Positions 1 to 7,316 of a stretch of 31,139 bases of DNA are shown piece after piece. The notes under the pieces were generated by a model, which did not search any database, had not been told where the DNA came from, and saw only the letters and a program-made list of their open reading frames with translations. This DNA is from Oribacterium sp. (lineage in GTDB: Bacteria > Bacillota_A > Clostridia > Lachnospirales > Lachnospiraceae). Position 1 is the stretch's first letter. Each line of letters begins with the position of its first letter. A program made the translations under genes and the position numbers. The stretch spans positions 1 to 31,139 of the forward strand of contig JAGAXP010000327.1 of assembly GCA_017940955.1 (NCBI GenBank), given 5' to 3'.

Positions 1-260
1 CAATAGCCATATATAGAAGTTTTAATATGTCTAAATATAAACTATTTAGCCATATATTCAGAGTACAAAAAAAGAACACCCCTTTAGATGTTCTCTTTCC
101 GCCGCCCCGATATTTTTCACTTACTTTGCGTAAGATCCTCTACCAAACTAGCGGTTATTTTTTATAACACAATGTTTAAGGGCTAACCGTCTACCGGTAG
201 CACTTCTTTTCAATTAATATTTTAACATCGTCCCATTAGCCAGTCAATACGACAGCCAGA
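1..260. other. AT-rich intergenic region, no gene seen
   Basis: This stretch lies downstream of the glycerate kinase gene and holds no convincing coding sequence on either strand. It contains a short stem (AGAACA/TGTTCT) near 74-97 and a 10-bp palindrome CTACCGGTAG near 191-200. Neither is a clear intrinsic terminator. The rest is AT-rich. Confidence 0.5.
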
Positions 261-1403
261 TCACTTCTTCATTTCCATTCCGGCCTTCAGGAATCTGAAC
301 ATGCGGATCGCGCCTTTGTAGTAGAGGTCTTCTGCATTATCAAGGGCATCCTTAAGGGGCATGGGACCGTCTACGGTTGTCATGATGGAGCTGATTCCGT
401 GGGCGTAAATCTTGTCATAGTCGCGGCCGAGGCTTCCGCAAAGAGCTGCTACGGGAACGCCGTGCTTCTTTGATCTGTCGCCGATTCCCTGCATTACCTT
501 TCCGAAGCAGGACTGCCAGTCTGTACGGCCTTCTCCGGTAACTACAACATCAACTCCTTCGAGACGACCCTCGAAGTCGATGAGGTCAAGTACTGTTTCG
601 ATTCCTGACTTCATCTCTGCATCAAGCAAAACCTTAAGTGCTGCGCCCAGTCCGCCGGCTGCACCGGAACCCTGGATGGTATCAACATCGATTCCGAATT
701 CCTTCTTGATTACATCGCGGTAGTTCTGCATTCCCTTTTCAAGCTCATCAAGTATTTCAGGTGTGCCGCCCTTCTGCTTTCCGAAGGTATAGGTTGCGCC
801 GTCAGATCCGCAAAGAGGATTTGTAACATCACACATAACGGTGAAATGTGCATCATTAACCTTAGGGTCAAGGCCGCTAATGTCTATATGATCTAACTTT
901 ATGAGGTCACTTCCTTTTCCCTCAAGTACGTTACCGTCCTTATCGAAGAATCTGACTCCGAGGGCTGAAGCAAAGCCCATTCCACCGTCATTTGTAGCTG
1001 ATCCGCCGATTGCGATGGCTATCTCCTTGTAGCCTGCATCGAGAGCAGCCTTGAGAAGCTCACCGGTTCCGTAGGTTGTGGTGTTTAAAGGATTTCTCTT
1101 CTCTTCCGGAACCATGGGAAGTCCTGATGCTGCTGCCATTTCAAGGATAGCTTCCGTATCGGAAAGTCTTCCGTAGAAGCCGTGTTCAATCTCCATCAAT
1201 GGGCCGTGGACGTCAACATTAACTATCTCTCCGTTACGGGCTTTAACCACGGCTTCAGTGGTGCCTTCTCCGCCGTCTGCAACGGGAACGCCACTTGTCT
1301 CGCAGTCTCCGAAAACCTCGTGAGCCGCCTTTGTGAGAAGCTCTATGGTCCGGTCACTTGAAAGAGTTCCCTTGAATGAGTCTGATGCAAAAAGTAATTT
1401 CAT
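261..1403 (-). CDS. glxK: Glycerate kinase (GlxK/GarK family)
   Basis: Phosphorylates D-glycerate with ATP in the cytoplasm. In the sugar-diacid pathway the family usually gives 2-phosphoglycerate, which enters lower glycolysis. The protein is 380 aa, the normal family length. It starts MKLLFASDSFKG, with the conserved VADGGEGT near residues 41-48, GGSATNDGG near 133-141, and a GEGRTD motif late in the protein. I chose the ATG at 1401-1403 because an AGGAGG site lies about 9 nt upstream; an in-frame ATG ten codons earlier has no such site. It follows the DUF296 gene with almost no gap (the longer start would overlap it), so the two are probably co-transcribed. It completes the glucarate route begun by GudD and GarR elsewhere in the window. 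Family assignment is secure; whether the product is 2- or 3-phosphoglycerate is not visible. Confidence 0.93.
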   Translation of the reverse strand: MKLLFASDSFKGTLSSDRTIELLTKAAHEVFGDCETSGVPVADGGEGTTEAVVKARNGEIVNVDVHGPLMEIEHGFYGRLSDTEAILEMAAASGLPMVPEEKRNPLNTTTYGTGELLKAALDAGYKEIAIAIGGSATNDGGMGFASALGVRFFDKDGNVLEGKGSDLIKLDHIDISGLDPKVNDAHFTVMCDVTNPLCGSDGATYTFGKQKGGTPEILDELEKGMQNYRDVIKKEFGIDVDTIQGSGAAGGLGAALKVLLDAEMKSGIETVLDLIDFEGRLEGVDVVVTGEGRTDWQSCFGKVMQGIGDRSKKHGVPVAALCGSLGRDYDKIYAHGISSIMTTVDGPMPLKDALDNAEDLYYKGAIRMFRFLKAGMEMKK

Positions 1404-1425
1404 TGGTTCTGTCCTCCTGTATGGA

Positions 1426-1854
1426 TCAATCAAATTTAAATAGATTCAATCCGGTATCTGTTATTCTGTCTTTTTCTCTTCCCACATGACCTTCTATAAC
1501 CGTGATAAAAAGCTCTGCGGTTCCGCTGATACGTACTTCCTTAAGGTGACCGCCGTAGGCATGTCCCTGTGAATCCGCAGCTGTAATATGTACATGAAGA
1601 TAAGGTTTACCATCCATTTCGGTAACGCTTCCGACTATGGAAGTAAGCTCCAGCGGAATGTCCAGCCTTGTTTCATTAAATTCCTGCCTGCCCACATCAT
1701 AGAGTCCCATGACCAAATGGTCCGCAGCACCTAAGCCTTCTATGGAAGCCAGTAATATCTTTTCTTTTTCACACAGCTCCATAATGGATGACATTACCTC
1801 TTCTCCACGGTCAATCCTGAGAACTATCCTGCTTCCGAATTTTCTGTAGTCCAT
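1426..1854 (-). CDS. PPC/DUF296-domain protein
   Basis: A single PPC (plants and prokaryotes conserved, DUF296) domain of 142 aa, resembling the DNA-binding-like domain of AT-hook proteins but without an AT hook. The His-rich stretch HVHITAADSQGHAYGGHL matches the metal-binding face seen in bacterial members. Function in bacteria is unresolved. The start ATG at 1852-1854 has a weak GAGTGG ribosome site. A GTG 13 codons upstream would extend the frame into the inserted IS607 element and is unlikely to be native. The gene sits directly before glycerate kinase and, before the insertion, probably followed the reductase at 4121-5011. A regulatory or small-molecule-binding role in sugar-diacid use is inference only. 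Confidence 0.8.
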   Translation of the reverse strand: MDYRKFGSRIVLRIDRGEEVMSSIMELCEKEKILLASIEGLGAADHLVMGLYDVGRQEFNETRLDIPLELTSIVGSVTEMDGKPYLHVHITAADSQGHAYGGHLKEVRISGTAELFITVIEGHVGREKDRITDTGLNLFKFD

Positions 1855-1871
1855 ATTTAATCTGCCACTCA

Positions 1872-1891
1872 AAATGTGTGTAAATATACTC
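1872..1891. repeat. IS607 end repeat, tnpB side
   Basis: AAATGTGTGTAAATATACTC, the inverted partner of 3821-3840 with one mismatch at position 9. It lies between the omegaRNA region and the DUF296 ribosome site, so it probably marks the right end or a TnpA binding site. Confidence 0.65.
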
Positions 1892-1894
1892 ACA

Positions 1895-2043
1895 TCGAGA
1901 AATTGAAGTCCTCACGGATACTTCTTACTGCTTCAACGTGTATGTTTTGGCGATTGCAAGCAATACGCTACTTACAAGTTCTTGTACACTCCACAGTCGT
2001 AAATTCCTGCGATAGCCCGCAGTACATACTTACGTTTGCTTGA
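1895..2043 (-). ncRNA. Probable TnpB omegaRNA scaffold (element right end)
   Basis: Between the tnpB stop and the element end lies about 150 nt of non-coding, foldable sequence. Read on the minus strand it contains a CGTAA..TTACG stem enclosing CTGCG..CGCAG, an ACAAG/CTTGT hairpin, and a final GAAGTATCC/GGACTTC hairpin at 1905-1924. TnpB proteins are known to use an RNA from the tnpB 3' end and element right end, with a guide supplied by the flanking DNA. The start and end of the RNA are not visible; it probably begins inside tnpB. Confidence 0.5.
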
Positions 2044-3204
2044 TTATGCAACTTCGTAAGCTATAGCATCTCTAAGATTAAGACTTGCATTGAAATCCCT
2101 ATCCTCAATATAGCCACATGAACAACGATATATTCTGTCAGAAAGTTTTAAATCTTTCTTGATAGCACCGCAGCAGTGGCATATCTTAGATGACGGATAC
2201 CATCTGTCTACAATTCTTAATTCAATGCCGTTATCATCACATTTAGTCTTTAGCTTAGCTCTAAATTCATAGAACTTTTGTGATGCAACAGCTTTTGAAA
2301 GATGAATGTTCTTCATCATTCCCGACACATTCAAGTCCTCAATAGTTATATAAGAAGGTTTGGTTTTCACTATCTCAGCTATTGTTTTATTGATGTAATC
2401 AGTACGGATATTGTTTATCCTGTGATGAAGCTTCTGTACTTTAAGCTTTTGTTTTTGTATATTTTTCTGAGTGGACTCTCCTTTCTTTAAATTTTCATAC
2501 TTGCGCGATAGGCACCTTTGTTTTTTACGCAGTTGTTTTTCAATTTTCCTTAATCTTGCCGACTTATTGATATTCTTGTATGTTTTGCCATTTGAAACAA
2601 TCGCCAAGTCTTTCAAGCCTAAGTCGATTCCTATGCCGTCATTACTACTATTGGCAATCCTGACATCAGGTATTTCAACAAGGACTGATACATAATATCT
2701 GCCTGCTTTGATAGATACTGTACCGCTTTTGATTTTCCATCCGTCTTTAGTTGTGGGTATATAGCCTTTTTCTTTAAGGCGCACCCAACCTAAAGTTGGA
2801 ATGTTTAGTCTATGTCTCTCGCATCTGCAATCCTTTGGATTATTCTTTACGAAATACATCTTCACATCGGATTTGCCTTTTTTCTTGAATTTAGGAAAAG
2901 CACTCTGATGTTTGAAAAATCTTGTAAATGCAGTACATCCATCTTCAATAGACTTCTTTACAGCTTTTGAATATACTTCTTTAATCCATGTTTTATCAGG
3001 ATTATTCGGAATATATTCATTATTAAGCCATACACTAAAACTCTTGCCCGTCATAAACTTTTCGCCTTTATCATATAAGCTTTTGTTATGAACAAGATAG
3101 AAGTTGTAGATGTATCTGCAAGTACCAATCGTCTTGTTAATCCTGATTTTCTGCTCGACTGTCGGATTTATTTCCGTCTTGAAGCTCTTTAGCAATTTCC
3201 TCAT
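2044..3204 (-). CDS. tnpB: TnpB RNA-guided endonuclease of the IS607 element
   Basis: Transposon-encoded ancestor-type of Cas12, a nuclease guided by omegaRNA that helps retain the element. The 386-aa protein has an N-terminal helix-turn-helix-like region starting LLKSFKTEINPT, then a RuvC core with the acidic residues apparently intact: D194 in GIDLGLKDL, E289 in TIEDLNVSG, and a DRD motif at 368-370. Four cysteines (CHCC 342-345 and CSC 361-363) form the zinc ribbon. It overlaps the tnpA end by 68 bp. The ATG at 3202-3204 has its AAGGGG site immediately adjacent, so the TTG three codons later may be the real start. No frameshift or stop, so it could be active. Confidence 0.9.
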   Translation of the reverse strand: MRKLLKSFKTEINPTVEQKIRINKTIGTCRYIYNFYLVHNKSLYDKGEKFMTGKSFSVWLNNEYIPNNPDKTWIKEVYSKAVKKSIEDGCTAFTRFFKHQSAFPKFKKKGKSDVKMYFVKNNPKDCRCERHRLNIPTLGWVRLKEKGYIPTTKDGWKIKSGTVSIKAGRYYVSVLVEIPDVRIANSSNDGIGIDLGLKDLAIVSNGKTYKNINKSARLRKIEKQLRKKQRCLSRKYENLKKGESTQKNIQKQKLKVQKLHHRINNIRTDYINKTIAEIVKTKPSYITIEDLNVSGMMKNIHLSKAVASQKFYEFRAKLKTKCDDNGIELRIVDRWYPSSKICHCCGAIKKDLKLSDRIYRCSCGYIEDRDFNASLNLRDAIAYEVA

Positions 3205-3805
3205 CCCCTTCTATTTGTTTTTTATACTTACGTAGTCCATACAACCTACAAGAGAATACATGAAGGATTGAAACAATATCATGCACGAGTTCTTCTTGTG
3301 GTGATAGTTCTTCATTGTTCACTACCACTATGGTTGTATTGAACTTCATACAGAATTTTTCAAACCAATCATAGCCAAATCTGATAAATCTATCCTTATG
3401 TGTAACCATGATAGTTTTGATTTTTTGTTCCATTACTTCTTCTAATAACTGATTCCATTTTTTACGGTTGTAATTTAGCCCACTTCCATAATCTTCAATA
3501 CATTGGTCTACAATAATTCCTTTAGCATTACAGAACTGTCGTAAAAATGATACTTGATTCTGTAAATCATCCCTTTGATTTCTTGTAGACACTCTGGCAT
3601 AAATAACAGTTTGGCGATTATCGTCCTCTGTATTTATACCCTTAAACTGAAGATATTGGTTATAAGTGTAATAACGCCTATCAGTTGGAGTACGATTTGC
3701 TTTTAGAGTACCTTCCCTGTCCCAACGTTGTAACGTTTTGACGGAAACTCCTAATAATTCAGCAAAATCTTTTGGCTTGTAATTAGTAATATTAGAAGTG
3801 TTCAT
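3137..3805 (-). CDS. tnpA: IS607 TnpA serine recombinase
   Basis: Transposase of the serine-recombinase family that catalyses excision and insertion through a covalent phosphoserine. The 222-aa protein starts with a MerR-type helix-turn-helix (residues about 8-55, including LLGVSVKTLQRWDREG), followed by the resolvase domain with VIYARVSTRNQ, where S73 is the likely nucleophile and R71 its partner. The ATG at 3803-3805 has a strong GGAGGG site. An in-frame start 11 codons earlier falls inside the terminal repeat and is less likely. Its 3' end overlaps the tnpB start. It appears intact. Confidence 0.92.
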   Translation of the reverse strand: MNTSNITNYKPKDFAELLGVSVKTLQRWDREGTLKANRTPTDRRYYTYNQYLQFKGINTEDDNRQTVIYARVSTRNQRDDLQNQVSFLRQFCNAKGIIVDQCIEDYGSGLNYNRKKWNQLLEEVMEQKIKTIMVTHKDRFIRFGYDWFEKFCMKFNTTIVVVNNEELSPQEELVHDIVSILHVFSCRLYGLRKYKKQIEGDEEIAKELQDGNKSDSRAENQD

Positions 3806-3820
3806 AATAATACCCTCCAT

Positions 3821-3840
3821 GAGTATATTTAAACACATTT
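3821..3840. repeat. IS607 end repeat, tnpA side
   Basis: Reverse complement reads AAATGTGTTTAAATATACTC, matching 19 of 20 bases with 1872-1891. It lies just upstream of the tnpA ribosome site and probably carries part of its promoter. Confidence 0.65.
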
Positions 3841-4120
3841 AATCACTAATATCAATGTTTCAAATTACTTAGAGACTTCTCCTAACTGAAATCTGATCAC
3901 CGACAATGATTTTTAGTTGTTAGATAATATTTTCATATATGGAGAAAGAGACCGCAAGTACCTCTCACGATCTCAACTCCGATGTATCATTTTCTATAGA
4001 CCAATATAGATAATACCTTAATCGCTTATAAGTCCCACGATCAACGCAGGACTTATAGGCAGGATACCGGATTTCCGGAGAAAGACGGTATCCTTTTATA
4101 TGAAATTGGGATAAAGGAGA
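3841..4120. other. Intergenic region with two hairpins, no gene seen
   Basis: Lies between the IS element and the 3' end of reductase 1. It contains two inverted repeats: TATAAGTCC..GGACTTATA near 4026-4056 and GGATACCG..CGGTATCC near 4062-4094. The second is followed by TTTT on the plus strand. They may slow or end reductase transcription, but no good U-tract follows them in the minus direction. A GTTTCA motif at 3857-3862 resembles the repeated motif upstream of the PrpR-like gene. Confidence 0.5.
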
Positions 4121-5011
4121 TCACTTCTCAACGATTGAAGTTCCTGACATGCGCTCATAGTATCTTACGATGTCGTCATGATCGCAGGCACCCTCATCAT
4201 GGTTCATGAGTTCCTGCATTACTTCCATCATCTGAGCTGTCATAGGAACCGGCATGTTGATTGCATGAGCTGCGTTTAAAGCATTGGTCAGATCCTTGAT
4301 ATGAAGGTTGATACGGAAGCCAGGCTCATAGTTTCCGGAAAGCATCATAGGAGCCTTTGCATCCATAACTGTTGAACCTGCGAGACCGCCGCGGATTGCC
4401 TGATATACAAGCTGTGGATCTGTGCCGGCTTTCTTTGCAAATGTCAATGCCTCTGCAACGATACCAATGTTTGCGGCAACGATCATCTGGTTTGCAAGCT
4501 TTGCAACATTTCCTGAACCGATAGGTCCGACATAAACAACTGATGCTGCCATAGCCTTGAGTACTGGGAGATACTTGTCAAATGTCTCCTTATTTCCGCC
4601 TGCCATAACCGAAAGTGTTCCGTCGATGGCCTTTGGTTCTCCGCCTGAAACGGGGCAGTCAAGAAGCTCTATACCGCTCTTTGCAAGCTCTGCTGAAATC
4701 TTCTGTGACTCAACCGGATCGATGGAAGACATATCGAGAACTGTGATTCCGCTCTTTCCGCCTTCAACGATTCCGCCTTCACCAAGTGCAACCTCACGCA
4801 CCTGTGGGCTGTTGGGAAGCATTGTGATGATAACTTCGCATCCCTGCTTAACGATATCTGCGGCATTCTTTGCGCCTGCAGCACCAAGTGCAACAAATTC
4901 ATCTATAACAGCCTGCTTATGTGTTGTAACAACAACCTCGTATCCTGCCTTAACAAGATTCTTAGCCATCGGCTTACCCATGATTCCGAGTCCGACAAAT
5001 CCGATCTTCAT
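4121..5011 (-). CDS. garR: Tartronate semialdehyde reductase, copy 1
   Basis: NAD(P)H-dependent 2-hydroxy-3-oxopropionate reductase of the beta-hydroxyacid dehydrogenase family; it converts tartronate semialdehyde to D-glycerate in the cytoplasm. The 296-aa protein has the dinucleotide motif GLGIMG at residues 7-12, the substrate loop CPVSGGEPKA at 119-128, and the catalytic lysine K171 in GNVAKLANQM. The ATG at 5009-5011 is chosen because AAGGAG lies about 7 nt upstream; an ATG seven codons earlier has no site. It was probably the head of an operon with the DUF296 protein and glycerate kinase before the IS607 insertion. It is a close paralogue of 17655-18542, nearly identical in the C-terminal half. 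Confidence 0.93.
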   Translation of the reverse strand: MKIGFVGLGIMGKPMAKNLVKAGYEVVVTTHKQAVIDEFVALGAAGAKNAADIVKQGCEVIITMLPNSPQVREVALGEGGIVEGGKSGITVLDMSSIDPVESQKISAELAKSGIELLDCPVSGGEPKAIDGTLSVMAGGNKETFDKYLPVLKAMAASVVYVGPIGSGNVAKLANQMIVAANIGIVAEALTFAKKAGTDPQLVYQAIRGGLAGSTVMDAKAPMMLSGNYEPGFRINLHIKDLTNALNAAHAINMPVPMTAQMMEVMQELMNHDEGACDHDDIVRYYERMSGTSIVEK

Positions 5012-5410
5012 ATAAAACTCCTTTTCCGGCATAGTGGTTCAATGCCTAAAAATAATATTTACGATAGCCAAACTACTGCAAAACCCGTTTTAAGTTATAT
5101 AAAATCCCTGCCTCGGGGGAATTAATCCCCTGCACGGTTTCTATCTTATTAGAATTAAAATTTATAAACAATCTGCAATTAGCACAAAGGAAAGCTTAGT
5201 AAATATACTAAATGTTAATCAGTGCCGGCAGCGTTTCCATATGTTTTATTATGATTCATTTCGATTCAGATGTTTGCATCGAATCAGCTGTTACAAAAAT
5301 ATCATTCCATTTCTTTATACAGTTTTTATATTTAAAAAGAGTCATCGATCAACGTGTCCCGGTCGGGAGAAGCATGTCAAATCGACGACTCTCTGAGATT
5401 ATTGGTATTT
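5012..5410. other. Intergenic region: reductase 1 promoter side and regulator terminator
   Basis: No gene seen. The part next to reductase 1 presumably holds its promoter; a TTGCAG box followed after 17 nt by ATATTA on the minus strand (about 5060-5090) is a weak candidate. A GGGGA/TCCCC stem lies near 5116-5131. The other end holds the regulator's terminator. Confidence 0.4.
5334..5392 (-). terminator. Intrinsic terminator of the PrpR-like gene
   Basis: Read on the minus strand, AGAGTCgTCGAT pairs with ATCGAtGACTCT (12 bp, one mismatch), with a smaller CCCG/CGGG stem inside. The stem is followed by TTTTT. It lies about 20 nt after the stop codon of the gene at 5411-7057. Confidence 0.8.
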
Positions 5411-7057
5411 TTAAAGTAATCCGTATTTCCTAAGCTTTCTCCAAAGAGTTGTTTTACTGATACCTAGCTCCGCGGCTGTTTTTTCACGATTTCCCATGTT
5501 GTCGCTAAGAGATTTTATCAGTCTGTTTTTCTCCAGATCCCCGACTGTTATGGTCCGGTTTTTGGATGTCGCTTCCTTCTGACCGTCACTGAAACCTGAA
5601 GGGGTATCCTCTGCTTCCATCATATTTTCAGAGCTTAACCTGAAGGGCGTATCCTCCTCGGAACTGATACCCCGATTAAAATCCGGAACCGCTCTCGGAC
5701 CGTAATCCGTATCTGAGATTATTCCGGGCTCAGCATTAGCCTTAGTGCCGACGTCTCCGCCATAGAGCTCTTCATAGAGTTCACACACATCGGTAACCTT
5801 CAGGCTTCTGTGATCCGAGGTTATCACCAGTCTTTCGATAAAGCTTTCAAGCTGTATCCTGCCTCCGGGCCAGTAAAAGCTCTGAAGTTTTTTCTCGGCA
5901 TCCTTTGTCATAACATGATACATTCCGTAGCGTTCTGTGCAGTTCTGCATGTAAATATTGGAAAGATACGGAATATCCTCGGAGGTTTCCATAAGTGTGG
6001 GTATCCTTATGGCAAATGCCGAAAGTCTGGCGTAAAGTTCCGGTATCAGGTAGGCTTTCGGGTTCCTGGTTTTCGCTATCAGAATGACATTCCTGAACAT
6101 AAGTATCTCCAGAAGCTTCTTCTGGGAACGAACATCCATGTATTGGAAATTGTCTATGACGAGAGTGCCCCGGAGGGAATCATTAACCCTGCCCTGACGA
6201 CCGTAAAGATCATCATAGGAAGATTGGCCTTTTATGCACTCGTAGCTTACAAGCTTTTCCTGGGAATGCTTTGAATGGTTATGCATGGCGTTCACAAAGG
6301 CCTTGTGGAGATTTCCTATAGGCTCAAGAATAAGCTTCGGGCAGTCGGTTTTTGACAGCTTTTCTGCCAGGTCCACGGCCGCCTGCATTTTTTCGCTTTT
6401 ATAGGGGAAGTTCACAAACTGCTCTTTTCGTTTACCGGAGGATTTCCCTTTTTCAAGGACGGCATGGGCCGGTATGTCGCTGTTTTCAAAGGTGTCTGCA
6501 AGAAGGAATGCTTCTTTGATGGCATTCTTCATGGCATCCTCGGTGTTGGCCATAAAAAGTGCCGGGATGCCTGCATTATCAGCAATGGTGAGAACGGTTT
6601 TTCCGCCAATGATGAGATCAGCCTTATCTTCCACTGCCTGAAGTGCAGCTGCTTTCAGGAGCTCCGGGTTCTGCACCAGATATTCCTTAAGCTGAACATG
6701 GCATTGCTCCCCTATACCTGTCATATCACAGGTCATGTTCTTGAACATAACTAAAGCGATGTTTGGATTCTCTTTTCCAAGTACCCTCTTCGCCTTCTCG
6801 ATCATGTTGATGAGTCCCTGCCGGGTCATAACGATCTCCACAACCGGGATATCCGTATACTGTTTAATGATGGTAGCCTGAAGGCCTCTGGCTATAATGA
6901 TATCCGTTCCCTGATTTATGGCCTGTCTTGCTTCCGAAACCGCGCTTTCGGTTTCGATGACCTTCATCATGAAAAGACGCTTCTTCATTTCCTGTAAGGC
7001 GTCGTGAGCAAGGCGGAACAGTTCGTCATTTGGTACAAGCAGGGTTATGTTTGCCAT
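5411..7057 (-). CDS. PrpR-like regulator with degenerate AAA+ domain
   Basis: A 548-aa transcription regulator. Residues 1-190 resemble the PrpR N-terminal sensor domain (PF06506). Residues about 220-415 align with the sigma-54 activator AAA+ domain, ending in WPGGRIQLE (396 onward) where active members have WPGNVREL. A Fis-type helix-turn-helix closes the protein (TAAELGISKTTLWRKLRKYG). The AAA+ region has lost its key motifs: the Walker A equivalent reads EPIGNLHK, no GAFTGA loop is present, and Walker B reads LVIDNF without the D-E pair. It should therefore not hydrolyse ATP or drive sigma-54. The linker after the AAA+ domain is acidic and low-complexity. An upstream cluster of GTTTCA motifs suggests autoregulation. 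Its position between the garR and transporter genes suggests control of sugar-acid use; the ligand is unknown. Confidence 0.85.
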   Translation of the reverse strand: MANITLLVPNDELFRLAHDALQEMKKRLFMMKVIETESAVSEARQAINQGTDIIIARGLQATIIKQYTDIPVVEIVMTRQGLINMIEKAKRVLGKENPNIALVMFKNMTCDMTGIGEQCHVQLKEYLVQNPELLKAAALQAVEDKADLIIGGKTVLTIADNAGIPALFMANTEDAMKNAIKEAFLLADTFENSDIPAHAVLEKGKSSGKRKEQFVNFPYKSEKMQAAVDLAEKLSKTDCPKLILEPIGNLHKAFVNAMHNHSKHSQEKLVSYECIKGQSSYDDLYGRQGRVNDSLRGTLVIDNFQYMDVRSQKKLLEILMFRNVILIAKTRNPKAYLIPELYARLSAFAIRIPTLMETSEDIPYLSNIYMQNCTERYGMYHVMTKDAEKKLQSFYWPGGRIQLESFIERLVITSDHRSLKVTDVCELYEELYGGDVGTKANAEPGIISDTDYGPRAVPDFNRGISSEEDTPFRLSSENMMEAEDTPSGFSDGQKEATSKNRTITVGDLEKNRLIKSLSDNMGNREKTAAELGISKTTLWRKLRKYGLL

Positions 7058-7076
7058 ATTTCCTCCGGTTCATTTC

Positions 7077-7162
7077 GTTTCAAAGTGTTTCATCTTCACT
7101 ATTTTATCAATCATACCGAAATGTTTCAATCCCGGACAAAATTCGTTATGCAGACTGTTTCA
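7077..7162. promoter_or_regulatory. Cluster of four GTTTCA (TGAAAC) motifs
   Basis: GTTTCA occurs on the plus strand at 7077, 7087, 7123 and 7157, just upstream of the PrpR-like gene. The copy at 7121-7130 reads AATGTTTCAAT; a similar AATGTTTCAAA lies at 3855-3864 and a GTTTCA at 18570, near the starts of the DUF296 and reductase 2 genes. A candidate operator for the adjacent regulator; the sequence alone does not prove binding. Confidence 0.35.
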
Positions 7163-7186
7163 GGAACCGTGACAGTTTAGACTGTA

Positions 7187-7275
7187 AACCATGGGGACGG
7201 GGTTGATGGTCCATTTTTAAAAAAAAATGGACCACCAACCCCGTCCCCCTGGTCCACAACCTCCGTCCCTCCTGG
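7187..7275. repeat. REP-like hairpin with GGGGACGGGG arms
   Basis: A 26-bp stem with one mismatch (arms 7193-7218 and 7223-7248) around an A-rich loop. It is followed by a second, degenerate unit (CTGGTCCACAACCTCCGTCC). GGGACGG and GGTCCA palindromes of this kind resemble the dispersed intergenic REP-type repeats of clostridia. It lies between the alpha/beta hydrolase stop and the regulator promoter and may also end transcription. Confidence 0.65.
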
Positions 7276-7316
7276 TCCACCGACCGGAAACTGTTCGCAG
7301 AACGAATTTTTTAGTT

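Larger units (their letters stand above)
1872..3840 (-). mobile_element. IS607-family insertion sequence (tnpA + tnpB)
   Basis: About 2 kb carrying a serine-recombinase tnpA and an overlapping tnpB, the standard IS607 layout. The ends are placed by an inverted pair matching at 19 of 20 bases: 1872-1891 and the reverse complement of 3821-3840 (core AAATGTG..TAAATATACTC). The element is visibly more AT-rich than the flanking genes. IS607 elements often lack true terminal inverted repeats, so the exact boundaries could differ by tens of bases. It sits about 17 bp upstream of the DUF296 start codon and separates that gene from reductase 1. Both genes look intact, so the element may be active. Confidence 0.8.

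Noticed and set aside
1895..2043. Possible CRISPR or riboswitch in the structured DNA after tnpB
   Set aside because: No regular repeats or spacers; its position after tnpB at the element end fits an omegaRNA.
5411..7057. Functional sigma-54 activator and linked -24/-12 promoters
   Set aside because: The AAA+ motifs needed for sigma-54 are missing, and I saw no convincing TGGCAC-N5-TTGC promoter in the nearby gaps by eye.
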